Origin: Saccharum officinarum
Taxonomy: Eukaryota; Streptophyta; Magnoliopsida; Poales; Poaceae
Assembly: GCA_020631735.1 (NCBI GenBank)
Contig: CM036162.1
Location: forward strand, 93,730,401-93,794,400
DNA length: 64,000 bases
Reading direction: 5' to 3'
How positions within the stretch are numbered: position 1 is the first letter of the stretch; each line of letters begins with the position of its first letter. Shown here in pieces: positions 24,075 to 35,473 of the stretch. Under the pieces are notes generated by a model. It saw only the letters and a list, made by a program, of their open reading frames with translations, was not told where the DNA came from and ran no database searches. The position numbers and the translations under genes are program-made.

Positions 24075-24636
24075 TGCCTTGTTTAGTTTTTCCCTCAAAG
24101 CTTTACACCATATCACATCGAATGTTTGGACATATGTATTGAGTATTAAATATAAACTAAAAAATAACTAATTGCACATATTGCGTGTATTTTGCGAGAC
24201 GAATTTTTTGAGCTTAATTAGTCCGTGATTAGATAATGTCGCGCTACAGTAAACATGTGATAATGATAAATTAATTAGTCTTAATAAATTCATCTTACAG
24301 TTTACAGACGACGAGTTCTGTAATTAGTTTTTTTATTAATATCCGAACATTCTTTTCTACATCTCATAAAACATTCGAGGTAACACCCCCAAACTTTCCA
24401 CCCCTACGGCTAATGGCCTGTTTGGTTTGGGTGTTAAAGTTTATCGAACACTGTAGCACTTTCGTCTTATTTGACAAAAAGTTTCCAGACTAATTAGGCT
24501 TAATAGATTCGTCTCGTAAATTACTCCTAATCTATGCCAACATACATGCAATTAGTATATATTTAGTACTCCATACATTTAAGAAAACATTATATGATGA
24601 AAGTTAAACTTTAACTCCTGAAAACCAAACCGGCCC
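24075..24636. mobile_element. Two adjacent Tourist-like MITEs
   Basis: The first begins GCCTTGTTTAGTTTTTCCC at 24075 and has lost its right terminus near 24405. The second runs from GGCCTGTTTGGTTTGGG (24415) to CCAAACCGGCCC (24636), in the reverse orientation relative to the copy at 21505. Both share the CGAGACGAAT and TTAATTAGTC interior words with the other copies. Confidence 0.65.
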
Positions 24637-24847
24637 TAGACAAGGCCGAATGCAAACATGCATTGTTCAGTCGGCTGTCCCTGTTCAGACTTGAGACACT
24701 GTTGAGGCACGAGGAGGAGGATTGGAAACGAGCGATTTTTGCTTCGAAGTTGCTCGCTCTCTTCGCGGTTTGCCCAGCGAGCACTGCACGGCAACGTACG
24801 TGTGTTTTTGCCCCCACCGCTCACCGCCCGTTAGTACTGGTACGCCA

Positions 24848-25265
24848 TAAGGTTATCCGCACTCATTGACCTCTATATTCATCCTCTATACGTTCCAATC
24901 AGCAAGATTTTCTCATCTATACTCAATTCTCCCGCACTCATCCATCCTCTATATTATCCTCTATCCACTGTAGGACTCACTTGTCACTTTATCTAAATAT
25001 ATCCATGTGTAATCTAGTTTTGAAGGATTTATTGAGACGAATTTAATGGTGCAATCGGAATTTAATTTGGATTTTTGGTTTGTGAGTTATATCATTTTTT
25101 CCTTTGTTTAGCTAGTGGGGCCCGCCACTGTCCACTCTGACTGTGAATATAGAGTAAGCACAGTACTACTCTATATATAGAGTGAGAGAAAAGATAGAGT
25201 ATCGTTTTAGAGTACCGAATACAGCAGTTTTTACTCTATATTCGTACCTACCGCGGACAGGCTGA
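24848..25265. repeat. Possible MITE with inverted CCGCACTC/GCGGACAGG ends
   Basis: The left end GGTTATCCGCACTCATTGAC and the right end CTACCGCGGACAGGCTGACT are weakly inverted, and CTCTATAT/ATATAGAG words recur at both sides. No clear target duplication can be read. Treat as a tentative non-autonomous DNA element. Confidence 0.35.
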
Positions 25266-25545
25266 CTCGAGACCATGACCAACACCACCGTCGAAAGATT
25301 GGATTCGTACTCGTACCCTCTACCAGCGCCAGTACGTACTACGTAGTACTCTATCACGACTCGTGCCCAGTGGCCGGTACCTGTGGCCAAAAGGTTGGAC
25401 CAAGGATGCTGATACCTGTAGCACGACTCTGGGACCCAATAAATTTCTGGTGAAATGAGAAATGTTGAGTTGACGAACACTCACGCTCCACATTAATCTG
25501 TTGTGAACAGGGAAGAGTACCATTAGAATTGCCTCTATGAATTAT

Positions 25546-25809
25546 GCCCTTGTTTAGTTCTCCAATTCTCCTCTAAATTTTACTATGCAAAAAGAAGATT
25601 CTCTGTCACATCAAAATGTCGGCAAATGCATGGAGTACTAAATGTTGATGAAATCAAAAACTAATTGCACAGTTTTGTTGTACTTTGCGAGATGAACATT
25701 TTAAGCCTAGTTAGTCAAAATTTGGATAATTTTTACCAAATACAAACGAAATGCTATAGGAATTCTGATACAATATTTTTCTCCTCAATTCACCGAACTA
25801 AACGAGGCC
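25546..25809. mobile_element. Tourist-like MITE
   Basis: It starts GCCCTTGTTTAGTTCTCC after TAT (25543-25545) and ends GAACTAAACGAGGCC before TAT (25810-25812). It contains CTAATTGCACAGTTTTGTTG, shared with the copies near 26780 and 27200. Confidence 0.75.
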
Positions 25810-25891
25810 TATGAAACCGAATGTTTTTAATGTCGGCACAAACGATTCGTCCAGCTCTAGTTGAGCAGGCGATAGACAGTAGCATATTTTA

Positions 25892-26110
25892 GGTTCTGTT
25901 TGGCTCATGAATGTTAAAGTTTAACTCCCATCATATCAATGTTGCGAAAAATATATGAAGTACTAAATGTAGATTAATTGCATGCATGTCGGCATAGATT
26001 AAGAGTAATTTACGAGACGAATCTATTAAGCCTAATTAGTCCAAAACTGAAAACTTTTTGTCAAATAAAACAAAGTGCTACCGTATTCATTAAACTTTAA
26101 CACCTCTGAC
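25892..26110. mobile_element. Tourist-like MITE, right end degraded
   Basis: Similar to the copy at 21505: GGTTCTGTTTGGCTCATG at the left, then GTTAAAGTTTAACTCCCATC and GACGAATCTATTAAGCC. The right terminus has decayed after ATTAAACTTTAACACCTC. Confidence 0.6.
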
Positions 26111-26330
26111 CCTGAGTCGCAGGTTGCATTTCATGCAGGAATCTCCTGCTTTGCCTAGAGGGCAAGCGAGCGGAGACAAACACCCTACACACCCACACTG
26201 TTTTTTTTTAGCAACCCCTACACCCAGACTGTTGCATACCTTTCCTTTTTTTTTTTGCATACCTGCATTGGCACACGGCCATACGGGCGTCCGGCAGCAT
26301 GGGCAGCGGGGGGAAAAAGGGCCATCTACT

Positions 26331-26550
26331 ACCTCCGTCCCAAAAAGAATGTAACCCTCGCTTCCCGAGGAGTCAAAGATTCTTAACTTTGACTAAATAC
26401 CATATTGATGCTTAAGATATGTAATAGGTATAATTGGATTAGTTATGAAATATAGTTTCATAACAAACCTAATTAGAGATTAAAATGTAGATAATAGCAT
26501 CTATAAATTTGGTCAAATTTAAAGAACTCCTCGGGAACCGAGCACGAGTA
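26331..26550. mobile_element. Stowaway/Mariner-like MITE
   Basis: It starts ACCTCCGTCCCAAAAAGAAT, a typical grass Mariner-type MITE end. Internal inverted words CTTCCCGAGGAGT (left) and ACTCCTCGGGAA (right) pair. The right terminus itself is not clear. Confidence 0.6.
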
Positions 26551-26689
26551 TTTTCTAACTAACCGCACGGCTCCCACCGGCCCGTACGGGGGTTAGTAGC
26601 TGTTGACGGCCCATTCCGCCTCGACGGCTCGACGTCCCGCTGTTGCCCTGCTGCCCAGCCTGCCACTGCCACCTCGCGTAAACAAGACA

Positions 26690-26890
26690 CGATTCCTCCC
26701 CAAATTTCACTATGTAAAAAGAAAATTCTCCATCATATTAAAATACCAGCAAATGCATAGAGTACTAAATGTAGATGAAATAAAAAACTAATTGTACAGT
26801 TTTGTTGTACTTTGTGAGACGAATATTTTAAGTCTAATTAATCAATATTTAGACATTTTTTTGCATTTAAAAAACAAAGCGCGCTATAGC
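26690..26890. mobile_element. Truncated Tourist-like MITE
   Basis: It contains the interior of the 25546 copy (CTAATTGTACAGTTTTGTTG, GTGAGACGAATATTTTAAG) but lacks recognisable ends on both sides. Confidence 0.55.
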
Positions 26891-27103
26891 GCGCAGTGCC
26901 GAATCGACCTCCCCGTATCGGCATCTAAACACGGCCTGCGCTTGACGCCGAGGGCGGCAGCAGCCAGCACCCCAGCAGACTCCTCCTGCTCCTGCACGCA
27001 GCGCCGTCGTCGTCGTCTAGCCGTTGTCTGCTCGTGCTCGGTTACCAGCGCGACTCCTCACCACGTTGTTCTTGTTTGTTGAGACTTCAGACTTCACGCC
27101 TTG

Positions 27104-27627
27104 CCCCTTTTAGTTCTCCCAATTCTCCTCAAATTTCACAATGCAAAAAGAAGATTCTCCGTCATATCAAAATGTCGATAAATGCATAGAGTACTAAATG
27201 TTGATGAAATCAAAAACTAATTGCACAGCTTTGTTATACTTTGCGAGACGAACATTTTAAGCCTAGTTAGTCAAAATTTGAATAATTTTTACCAAATACA
27301 AACGAAAATGCTACAGGAATTCTGATACAGTATTTTTCTCCCCAATTCTCTGAACTAAACGAGACCTTGTTTAGATGCTCAGGGTGGCCAACTTTGCACA
27401 GTGTCACCCCCGAACACTGTAGCATTTTGTTTTTTAGTGCAAAAATTGTCCAAAAATTAATTAATTAGACTCAAAATGTTCGTCTCGCAAAGTACAACAA
27501 AACTGTGCAATTAGTTTATAATTTTATCTACATTTAGTACTCTATACATTTACCGGTATTTTGATGTGATGGGGAATCTCCTTTTTGCATAGTGAAATTT
27601 AAGGTGAATTTAGGGAACTAAACAAGG
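27104..27627. mobile_element. Inverted pair of Tourist-like MITEs
   Basis: The left member (about 27104-27366) reads in the same direction as the 25546 copy. The right member (about 27363-27627) is its reverse complement, with CGTCTCGCAAAGTACAAC pairing with GTATACTTTGCGAGACG-like sequence on the left. TTG flanks the left member on both sides (27101-27103, 27367-27369). The pair forms a palindrome with arms of about 250 bp. Confidence 0.7.
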
Positions 27628-30600
27628 CCTCAGACTCGCGACCAGATTTGCTGGCGCCAGAGATGCACGCCAAACGGGGAACTCGCTCGATAACAGTAAC
27701 AGGGGCTCGAATCTTTGTCTTTTCTTTGTACGTACCATCGTGCGTAGCAGTAGCATCATCTCCTTGGCATTTGGCCACAAGGTCATCCAACGTCACATGA
27801 TTTTCTACTTGCGGCCGCGCTTCATCACAGTTGCACGCAGACGTCACGCAACCACCTCGTCTCGGTCCCACTTCCACCTCAGGCTCAGCCGTGGCGCGCG
27901 TGTTTCCGGGCCCGGGGCGGCGGGGCTGGTCAGATGGCGTGGCGCTTTCGCCGGCGCTAGCGCCCGAGCCCCACGCGGTCCATGGATCACGCCCGCGCGC
28001 ATGTACGTGGACCGTGGAGGCGTGGACGCAGGCGCAGCTGCTGCTGTGTGGTGTGCGCCGGTGCCCGTGCCGTGCCCCAGGTCCACCAGCTGCATTGCAA
28101 TTTGCAATGCACGGCCGCCCCCGTCTCCATCCGACAGACCCGGCACGCCGGCCGTCCGTCCTCCGCATGCCGCCTCTCGTCCCGTCTCCCCGGTGCGGTG
28201 ACCGCGGCCTCGCGCTGCTCGACTGCTGCTGCTAGGCAGTCGGCACCGGTCACCGGACGGCCGACGCAGCACCAGCGGGAGGCGGCCACCGCCACGCACC
28301 ACATGCGCCTGCGCGCGCGGAATTTACGTGCGGGTCCGGCATGCCACCGATACAAGAGGTCGACGGCGTGCGCGTCCGGAATTTACGTGCAGGAACGACC
28401 CGAGAAAGGCGTGAGTGTCCTCACCAACTACTGCAAAGCAGCTTCACTCGCTCTAGTCGCTGACCGACCCTTTCGCTTGGTCCACCACATGTACGTACGT
28501 GGTCCACAGTTTGGGCTGCAGGCTGCTGAATGCTGAAGCCCCACCCCACAGTTCTTTCCTTCTGCCCAACCGAACTCGATCGGCAAAATTCACACAGAAA
28601 AACCAGAGGGAAATCACGTGTTCCAACTACGGTACTAGAGAGCAAATGTAATAACCATATCTAGAAATGATACGGAAATATGGATCAGGGAGTGAATGTG
28701 CCGGCCGGCACTGTCAGAAAAAAAACACGTAGGGGTACTATATATTCAAATGAATCGCGTCACTAAGCAAGCAATGGACGTGCACCTACAATGTACTGCT
28801 TCCACCTGGCCACCTGAGGGCAGCTTATCGTCCCTCGACCACATGGCTCCACCACGGTTGCAACAAGGCGGTGGTTGGTTGAAGAAGAAGAAGAAGAAAC
28901 ACGGCAGGGCCGGGCTCCTGCACGCGGCAGGTGGAGTACTCCACGACGGCACGACTGTTTCGCGTGGATTGGCAGTACCGACTGATTACTACGTATAATC
29001 GACCGGCCGGCGCGGCATTACGATTTACGCGGGGTGGTTACGGGGTGCCAATCACTCGCCGGCTTCGTCGTCGTCGCTAATCAATTCGATTCAATCGGTG
29101 GCAGCAGCAGGACCGCCCATTGCTACTGCTCCGGCCACTGTTCGGATTCCCTCGTGCACAAAGACGGACGACGGTACACTGTACATTACGGATCCCTACC
29201 ATGTTACGACTATTAATTATGTACGTTTTGTAATAACACGGGAGTTCGGATCCGAGGCGTCGAGAAACTCGTTGCCAAACCGAGGACGAGATTGGTGTCG
29301 AATTCGCGGGAGATTTGTGCAAAAATCACAGGCAGGGATGGGGTTGCTCTCTTTTCTGTTCGTCTCTTTTTCGAGAGGATAAATAAACAAGGAAAAGGTG
29401 ATGTGAATAAAGAACGGAGGAGCCTCCCCTCCCAATGCCCAAACGGCCAAGCTTGTCTGCCCCCTTGGCCTTGGCCCGAGGAAAGCAACGGCTCACCGCA
29501 ACAGTTACAACCAGCACGGCGCCACCCACTACCACCACCGTGCCGTCTCTTCTCCCCTACTGACTCTACGTACTACTGCACACCACGCAAGGCCGGCCGG
29601 CCACGACGGGTGAGGGTGACTGCATTGTGCCTGGCTCTGTCTTGCGTGTGTCAGCTGCTCGCTACGGTTACTACTGCTGCCTGCGCTGGACACCCACCCC
29701 TCGCCGCTGCCCGCCCGGTCTCGCGGCAGAGAAATACTAGTAGGTAGTAGAGAGATTCATCTCTACAGTACCTCTACCACCGTGCTCTGCTCCTCTCGGC
29801 TGGAGCAAGCGCGGCCAACGCAGCGGTCCAGGGCTGGAGGTGGAGGCAGCCACGGCCAAAGGCAACGAGTGGAGACCGGAGCCGCGGAGCGGGAGAGGGA
29901 TCCTTGACTTGTTTTTCCTGGATGTGACGACTGACGCGCGCGGCCGCGCTCCTCCCCCACTCCTCTGACCGGACCTGCGTACCCCGCGACGCAGCAGGGC
30001 GGCGGAGCTGCGTATACCACGAGCGGTGCGCCGCTCCGTGCGCCCACAGCAAAGCCGGAGGAGAAGAAACCACTAGGCGCCCGGATTTCCGCCGAGAGGT
30101 TCGCGTCCCCCCGATTCCTCCTCATCCTCCTACTCCCCCTGTTCCAAGATTTTTCGCCTTTCCTTTCCTCTTCGAGCGCTTTGCTTTCGCGTTTGATTGC
30201 ACCCAAGCGACTCTTTTCCCCCCCAATTATTTGCCATTGCTTGCCGCTTCCTCGTTCCTCCGACCAGGAGGAACACTTGTTCAGGACAGCCCTGGGGTGA
30301 GGGTCGGTGCGGCGAGGCTGAGGCGGACGGTTGATTGCGAAGTGTCTGCTCCTTGCTGTTATATCCTCCGCTAATTGCTTCGCGTCGAATTCAGCGGTTG
30401 TTTAAGGTTGCGCGAATTGATAGGGCAACCAGTGGTACAACCTTTTGTGCGTAAGATTTGGTTGGTGCTGTTCTTCCTCTCTTTTCGAGATTTTCTTTGT
30501 CGAGGGGAAAGTTGGGTTTGGGGACGACAGGACCACCGCCGCCCACATTGATGTCCTTGATGACTTCTGCTGCTGCTAGTATGTGGAGTACTACCTCTTG

Positions 30601-31154
30601 TGGTGTCTGCTGAGCATGTTTCGGTTTGGACCGAGTTCAATTCATTTCCTTACAAGCAAAGACATATATTCCCCAGGGCGTACTCCTCGCTTCGTAACCA
30701 CAGGAGTACTTCGAGCGGCATTTCTTGCATAACCACTTGCGCCATTCAGGAGGGTTCTGTGGTTTCTGTCAATTTAGTGATAGAACTCTTCAGTAGGTTT
30801 GCTCGATTTTCTTCATTTGTGTCCTTTCTGGAATTATCGTCTGTCTCCGTGCGATTCTTAAGGTTCCCTTCCGTACTCGAATCACCGTGCGGCGATTCTT
30901 GGTATGGTATGAGTAAATGCGATCCGCAGTGCCTTGTGAGCCAGGTTTCTTCTGCACATTACATTCACGAAAAAGTTGCAACCTTTATTGCATTCAGGGG
31001 CGTTGGTCTCGCTTTCGTTAGGAACTGCCAGGTTGCCTGCCGGATTTTTACTTTTTGGTTCCAATTTGCCCCGTGCTTTTATATGAGGATGACGATGATA
31101 ATCGCATTGTTTTGGTTGGACAATGCAGAGTAATGCGCTTAAGGATTCACGACA
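27628..31154. other. Intergenic stretch and presumed 5' leader of the DUF936 gene
   Basis: The segment 27650-28420 is GC-rich with long overlapping frames on both strands but no family motif, so I do not call a gene. The pyrimidine-rich segment at 30100-30300 looks like a transcription start and 5' leader. A 5' UTR intron ending at an acceptor TGCAG at about 31124-31128, shortly before the ATG at 31155, is plausible but unproven. Confidence 0.35.
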
Positions 31155-34100
31155 ATGGCTTCATTGGTGCCCGGTGTCCTCGTGAAGCTCCTTCAGCATA
31201 TGAACACGGATGTAAAAGTCGCCGGCGAGCATCGGTCCTCGCTCCTTCAGGTTGTCAGCATTGTCCCAGCGCTTGCCGGGAGCGATCTTTTCACCAACCA
31301 AGGGTTCTACCTCAAGGTGTCGGATTCATCCCATGCGACCTATGTTTCCCTTCCAGAGGAACAGCATGATCTCATCTTGAGCGACAAGATTCAGCTGGGC
31401 CAGTTCATCCATGTGGACCGTCTAGAGGCAGCCACGCCTGTTCCCATCCTTAGAGGAGTCCGCCCAGTTCCTGGTCGCCATGCTTGTGTTGGCACCCCTG
31501 AAGATCTCGTGGTGACCAGCTCCTCCAATTTTCATGGCAGCAAGAAGGTGCAGCCATCAAATGGAATGAAGGATGCCAGCATCTTGTCACTAGAAAAGGA
31601 AACGAGCAAATTGGAGAAAATAAATGCTTCGCGCAAGCCTACTGGGGCGGAAAATAAGAAGCCGATGCTCACCAAATCAAACTCTTCACTGTCAAGACAA
31701 GCTTTGAATGGGATTGGTGATAAGAAGGAAGCAGCTAAATCAAAGGTGAAGCCAGCTGTTACTAGGTCTACACCTTCATCACCAACCAGTGTCTATTCTC
31801 TACCTGCATCATTCAACAGATTCTCTAATGATCTGAAACAGAGGAACAAAGTAAAAGGAGCAGAGAAAGCTTCATCTTCTAGGCTTTCCTTGTTAGAAAA
31901 GGCTGCTTCTGTTTTGAAGGCAACTAGTGCCGGGAGAAAGTCCTCTGCTGGCAATTCGATCAGTAGCTCAGTGTTAAGTATTGGATCAGGGCCGAAGGCC
32001 TTGAGAAGAAGCTGGGAAGGAAACACGGATATTAAAGGAAAAGGCAATTCAGAATCGAAGACATCCAAACCTGACAGGAAGTCTGATAACAAGATCCCAA
32101 TGGTATGTAATATGCTGACTCTCTCTTTCAGTGTATAGATAATGCAACTAGTTTATGTAACTACTGGATTCAGACACTTTCCTCAGGCTTGTTCAACTCT
32201 TAGAATTCCCAGTGACAATGGATAATAGAGAGTGTATCTCATAATATCTGTTTATTACTGTCTCGTCAATGACATCATGTGTGGCAACTGGCAAGGAAAT
32301 GTGATGGCGTTCTTCCCATTTGCACCTACCATTTATTTTTACTCAAAGTTAAGATAATATGTACATTCTTAATATGCAGACTCCTAGACGAAAATCACCG
32401 GTGGATGAGAAGGTGCCACATAAAGATGATAGTCAGAAAGCTGCTAGGAAGAGCACCGCAAGTGCTCCCTCAGATGATGCTGACAAAGCAGTCAAGAAGC
32501 ATATTCCTACTGTAAAGAGAACTTCTGGGGTTTTAGGAAACTCGAATGTTACAAATTTAGTGAAGATTCCTCCCAACAGCAAAAAACTAACAGATATTAG
32601 CACTTCATGGACATCACTCCCTCCATCACTTGCCAAACTAGGAAAGGTATGGCTAAAATTCATTGGCACTATTGATATGATTTTAAACTTTTGCTTCCAC
32701 AATAGTTTGAAAGATCAAGCATTGCTGAGTATTCCAAATTTTAAATTGGCATACCCTGTTGTCTCTGTGACAGGAGCTTCTGAAGTACAGGGAATCAGCA
32801 CAAATAGCTGCTGTTGAAGCCATGCAAGAAGCTTCCGCTGCAGAGAGCTTGCTCAGGTGTTTGAGGTACTTTTTTCTTCTGGATACAAACCCTGTGATTA
32901 TGACAAGTTTTGTATGTTTTCTAACTAGTTCTAAGCACATTTTCTTATTGGTAGACTATGACATAAGACATACCGTTTGATATATTCCCTATGACTCCGA
33001 CCGAGTTGTTTCCCTATTCAATCCATTCTTTTATCCCTATCTTGTACAGTAGCTCCTAATGCTTGTATTCTTTTTCAAACTGCAATTTTATTCTGTACTT
33101 AAATCGGGCAAAGCATCCCTAGCTTATAGATAACTATAAATGTATGCTTGACGCTTAGATGGCATCACATGCTTGATGGTCTGTCTATTAAAATATAGTA
33201 GAAGAGAATCTTGTGGTTTGATTTGGAAACCTGCCATATTCTGCTAGCCTCTATCCAATTATGCAGAAGATGTGGCACCTACTGGTATCAGCCTACTCTG
33301 CTTCCAGTTAATTCAAATTAGAAGAAAAAAAATCCTCATGAATCAATCTTCTGCCTAATTTCCACGCTGAACTTACACTTGTGCTCTCCAACAGTGCTCT
33401 TCTGCTGTTCCACCAGTATTCTGGAAATCCTTTAATAGAAATGAGTCAACTATGCTCCAAGGACAAGCCTTATGAAGCCTTCAAAGATCACATGCATCTG
33501 GCCGTAGACAGCCTTGATTGCCTGTTCCCGTGCTGACGAACATGCTAGATACAGGACATGGTGATCGGGAATCAGGACAGGTGGTATCAGCTTGTGCTTT
33601 TAGCAAAGCCTGCTGTTCATTGTCACATGGTTGGTTTCTGATTTCACCTCACTGGGGCAAGATCATGAATAACCCGTAGGTCTCATCTCATGGTCCAAAT
33701 GTCTCAGTTCGAGCTGTCTAGCATGTTGCAATAATGTTATCAACCAGCTCGGTTCCTCCCTTTTGGAGCTCGAGACCCATGCTGGAGTGGTCCCTGCTAT
33801 CCATCTTCCTTTTTCTGATCTGAGGGCAGAACGTTAGCTATGAATGTTTTTACACATGTTTTTTTTTTTCAAATAAAAAATGTTTTTACACATCAAGATT
33901 AACTCGCATGGGTTAACCTAAACTTTACCAAAGATCTGAAGTTCAAAACATAATAATTGGCATTCTGAGTTACTACTATCTGAAGGGCAGGCCTGGTGCA
34001 GTTGGTGAGTGCTAGCTCGCCGAGTCACCAGGTCCTGGGTTCGAAGCCGTCTCTCTGCAGAATTTCTGCGGGGGCAAGACTTTGCTTCGGTTATTCCTTT

Positions 34101-35473
34101 CCCCAGACCCCACTCGTGTGGGAGCCTCTGGCACTGGGTCTGCCTCTGAGTTACTACTATCTGTAAACATCTGTGAATTGCCCATTTGGACATGCTAGAA
34201 AGTACAAGCTTGCAGAAGGTACAACCCAGAGAACAGGAAAAAGAAATCTTGTATTGTGAATTGTGAATATACTGGTTTGCATACAGTTGATGCCTTGGCT
34301 TGTACTGTGTGTTAGTTTTGCTTGTTAGCATCCAGATGGTCCAGGACATGGATCAACATGTTTCTGAACTGTCTCCGAACCATGCTATTGTACTGTATAG
34401 TGATGCTTACAGATGCTGTGCTAGACAAATAGGAAGTTTCTCCTGTTGTACTTAGTAGCTGCATGCTGTTGTCTTCTACTGAATGTACCTGTTTTATTTT
34501 TTTGCTACCAGCGTTGATTCTTACTTACTGACTGTATCTGCCTGAGCAGCTCGTACGCGGAGGTGAGCTCCACGGCGGAGGAGCAGAACCCGCAGCCAGC
34601 CGTAGAGCAGTTCCTCACCCTCCACGCCGCGCTTTCGCGCGCCATGGTGATCACCGACACCCTCACCAAGTCTGCCACATCTGCAGCCTCGCCAGATTGC
34701 TCGGCAGCCGGCGACGCTGGAACGGTGGGATCCGCTACCGACGAGGAGGCGGCTGCCATCACAGCCGAGCGCCGACGCCGAGCTACGTCCTGGGTGAGCG
34801 CCGCTCTCGCTACGGACCTGTCCGCCTTCGGCATCTACAACCTCAAACCGGCCCCTGCCACCGTCTCCTCGCCGCTGGCCGTGGTCGTCGTCGACGAGAC
34901 CGCGAAGCCGGCGGCGGCAGCGGCCACGGCTACGAAATCATCGCCGTCGCCGAAGTCGCGGCTATCCCCCGCGAAGGGGAAGCCGAGGACGGGCACTGCG
35001 GCGGCCGCAGCGGCGCTGACGACGACGCCCGCGCCGCCGGAGTGGGAAGGGGAGGAGGCGCCGAGGAGAGGGGCGAGCTGGCGAAGCGGCTCGGAGAGGA
35101 GTCAAGGGGCTGGTTCCTCGGCTTCGTGGAGCGGTTCCTGGACGCCGACGTGGCGACGTCGGCGCCGTGGGACCGCGAGCGCGCGGCCAGGATGCTCCCG
35201 CAGCTAAAGCGCGTCAACGACTGGCTCGGCGAGATCGGGAAGCGAAGTGAGACACCGTCGCTGCCGCCGGCCGACGCGGACGGTGAGGCGACCATCACGA
35301 GCACCGCCCCTGTCCCCGCGAACGGCGGCTGCGGCGTACCCGAGGAGACAATAGAGCGGCTAAGAAAGAAGATCTACGAGTATCTACTCACCAATGTCGA
35401 CTCTGCCGCCGCAATGCTCGGCGGTGGCGGAGGCGGCGGGGCGGCCGTGCCGACGAACGGGAAAAAGGGGTGA
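31155..35473 (+). CDS. DUF936 family protein with a probable 1-bp frameshift in the last exon
   Basis: Exons are 31155-32102, 32380-32646, 32774-32865 and 34550-35473, all with GT-AG introns and matching phases up to the last exon. Residues 4-118 are the conserved DUF936 N-terminal domain ([23 protein letters not shown], [12 protein letters not shown]). The middle is rich in Ser, Lys and Pro and probably disordered. A second conserved part follows ([47 protein letters not shown]), ending at TGA 35471-35473. That C-terminal part is in a different frame from the start of exon 4. The switch lies around 35046-35051 and fits one missing base in a GAAGGGG run. If real, the protein is cut short at 35207 after unrelated residues. 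Function of the family is not known to me. Expected intact length is about 743 aa. Confidence 0.85.
33983..34144 (+). mobile_element. tRNA-derived SINE in intron 3 of the DUF936 gene
   Basis: The 162-bp element starts AAGGGCAGGCCTGGTGCAG and is flanked by a perfect 19-bp duplication, TCTGAGTTACTACTATCTG at 33964-33982 and 34145-34163. It has a pol III A-box-like TGGTGCAGTTGG and a B-box GGTTCGAAGCC. This internal promoter plus long duplication is diagnostic of a tRNA-derived SINE. It is read on the + strand, the same as the host gene. The perfect duplication suggests recent insertion. Confidence 0.9.

Noticed and set aside
27599..28536. Several long overlapping frames on both strands
   Set aside because: They sit in a GC-rich stretch where stops are rare, overlap each other in many frames, and show no family motif, intron logic or conserved domain.
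33983..34070. A possible tRNA gene because of the A and B boxes
   Set aside because: The cloverleaf is not complete and the element has a 19-bp duplication and a SINE tail, so it is a SINE.
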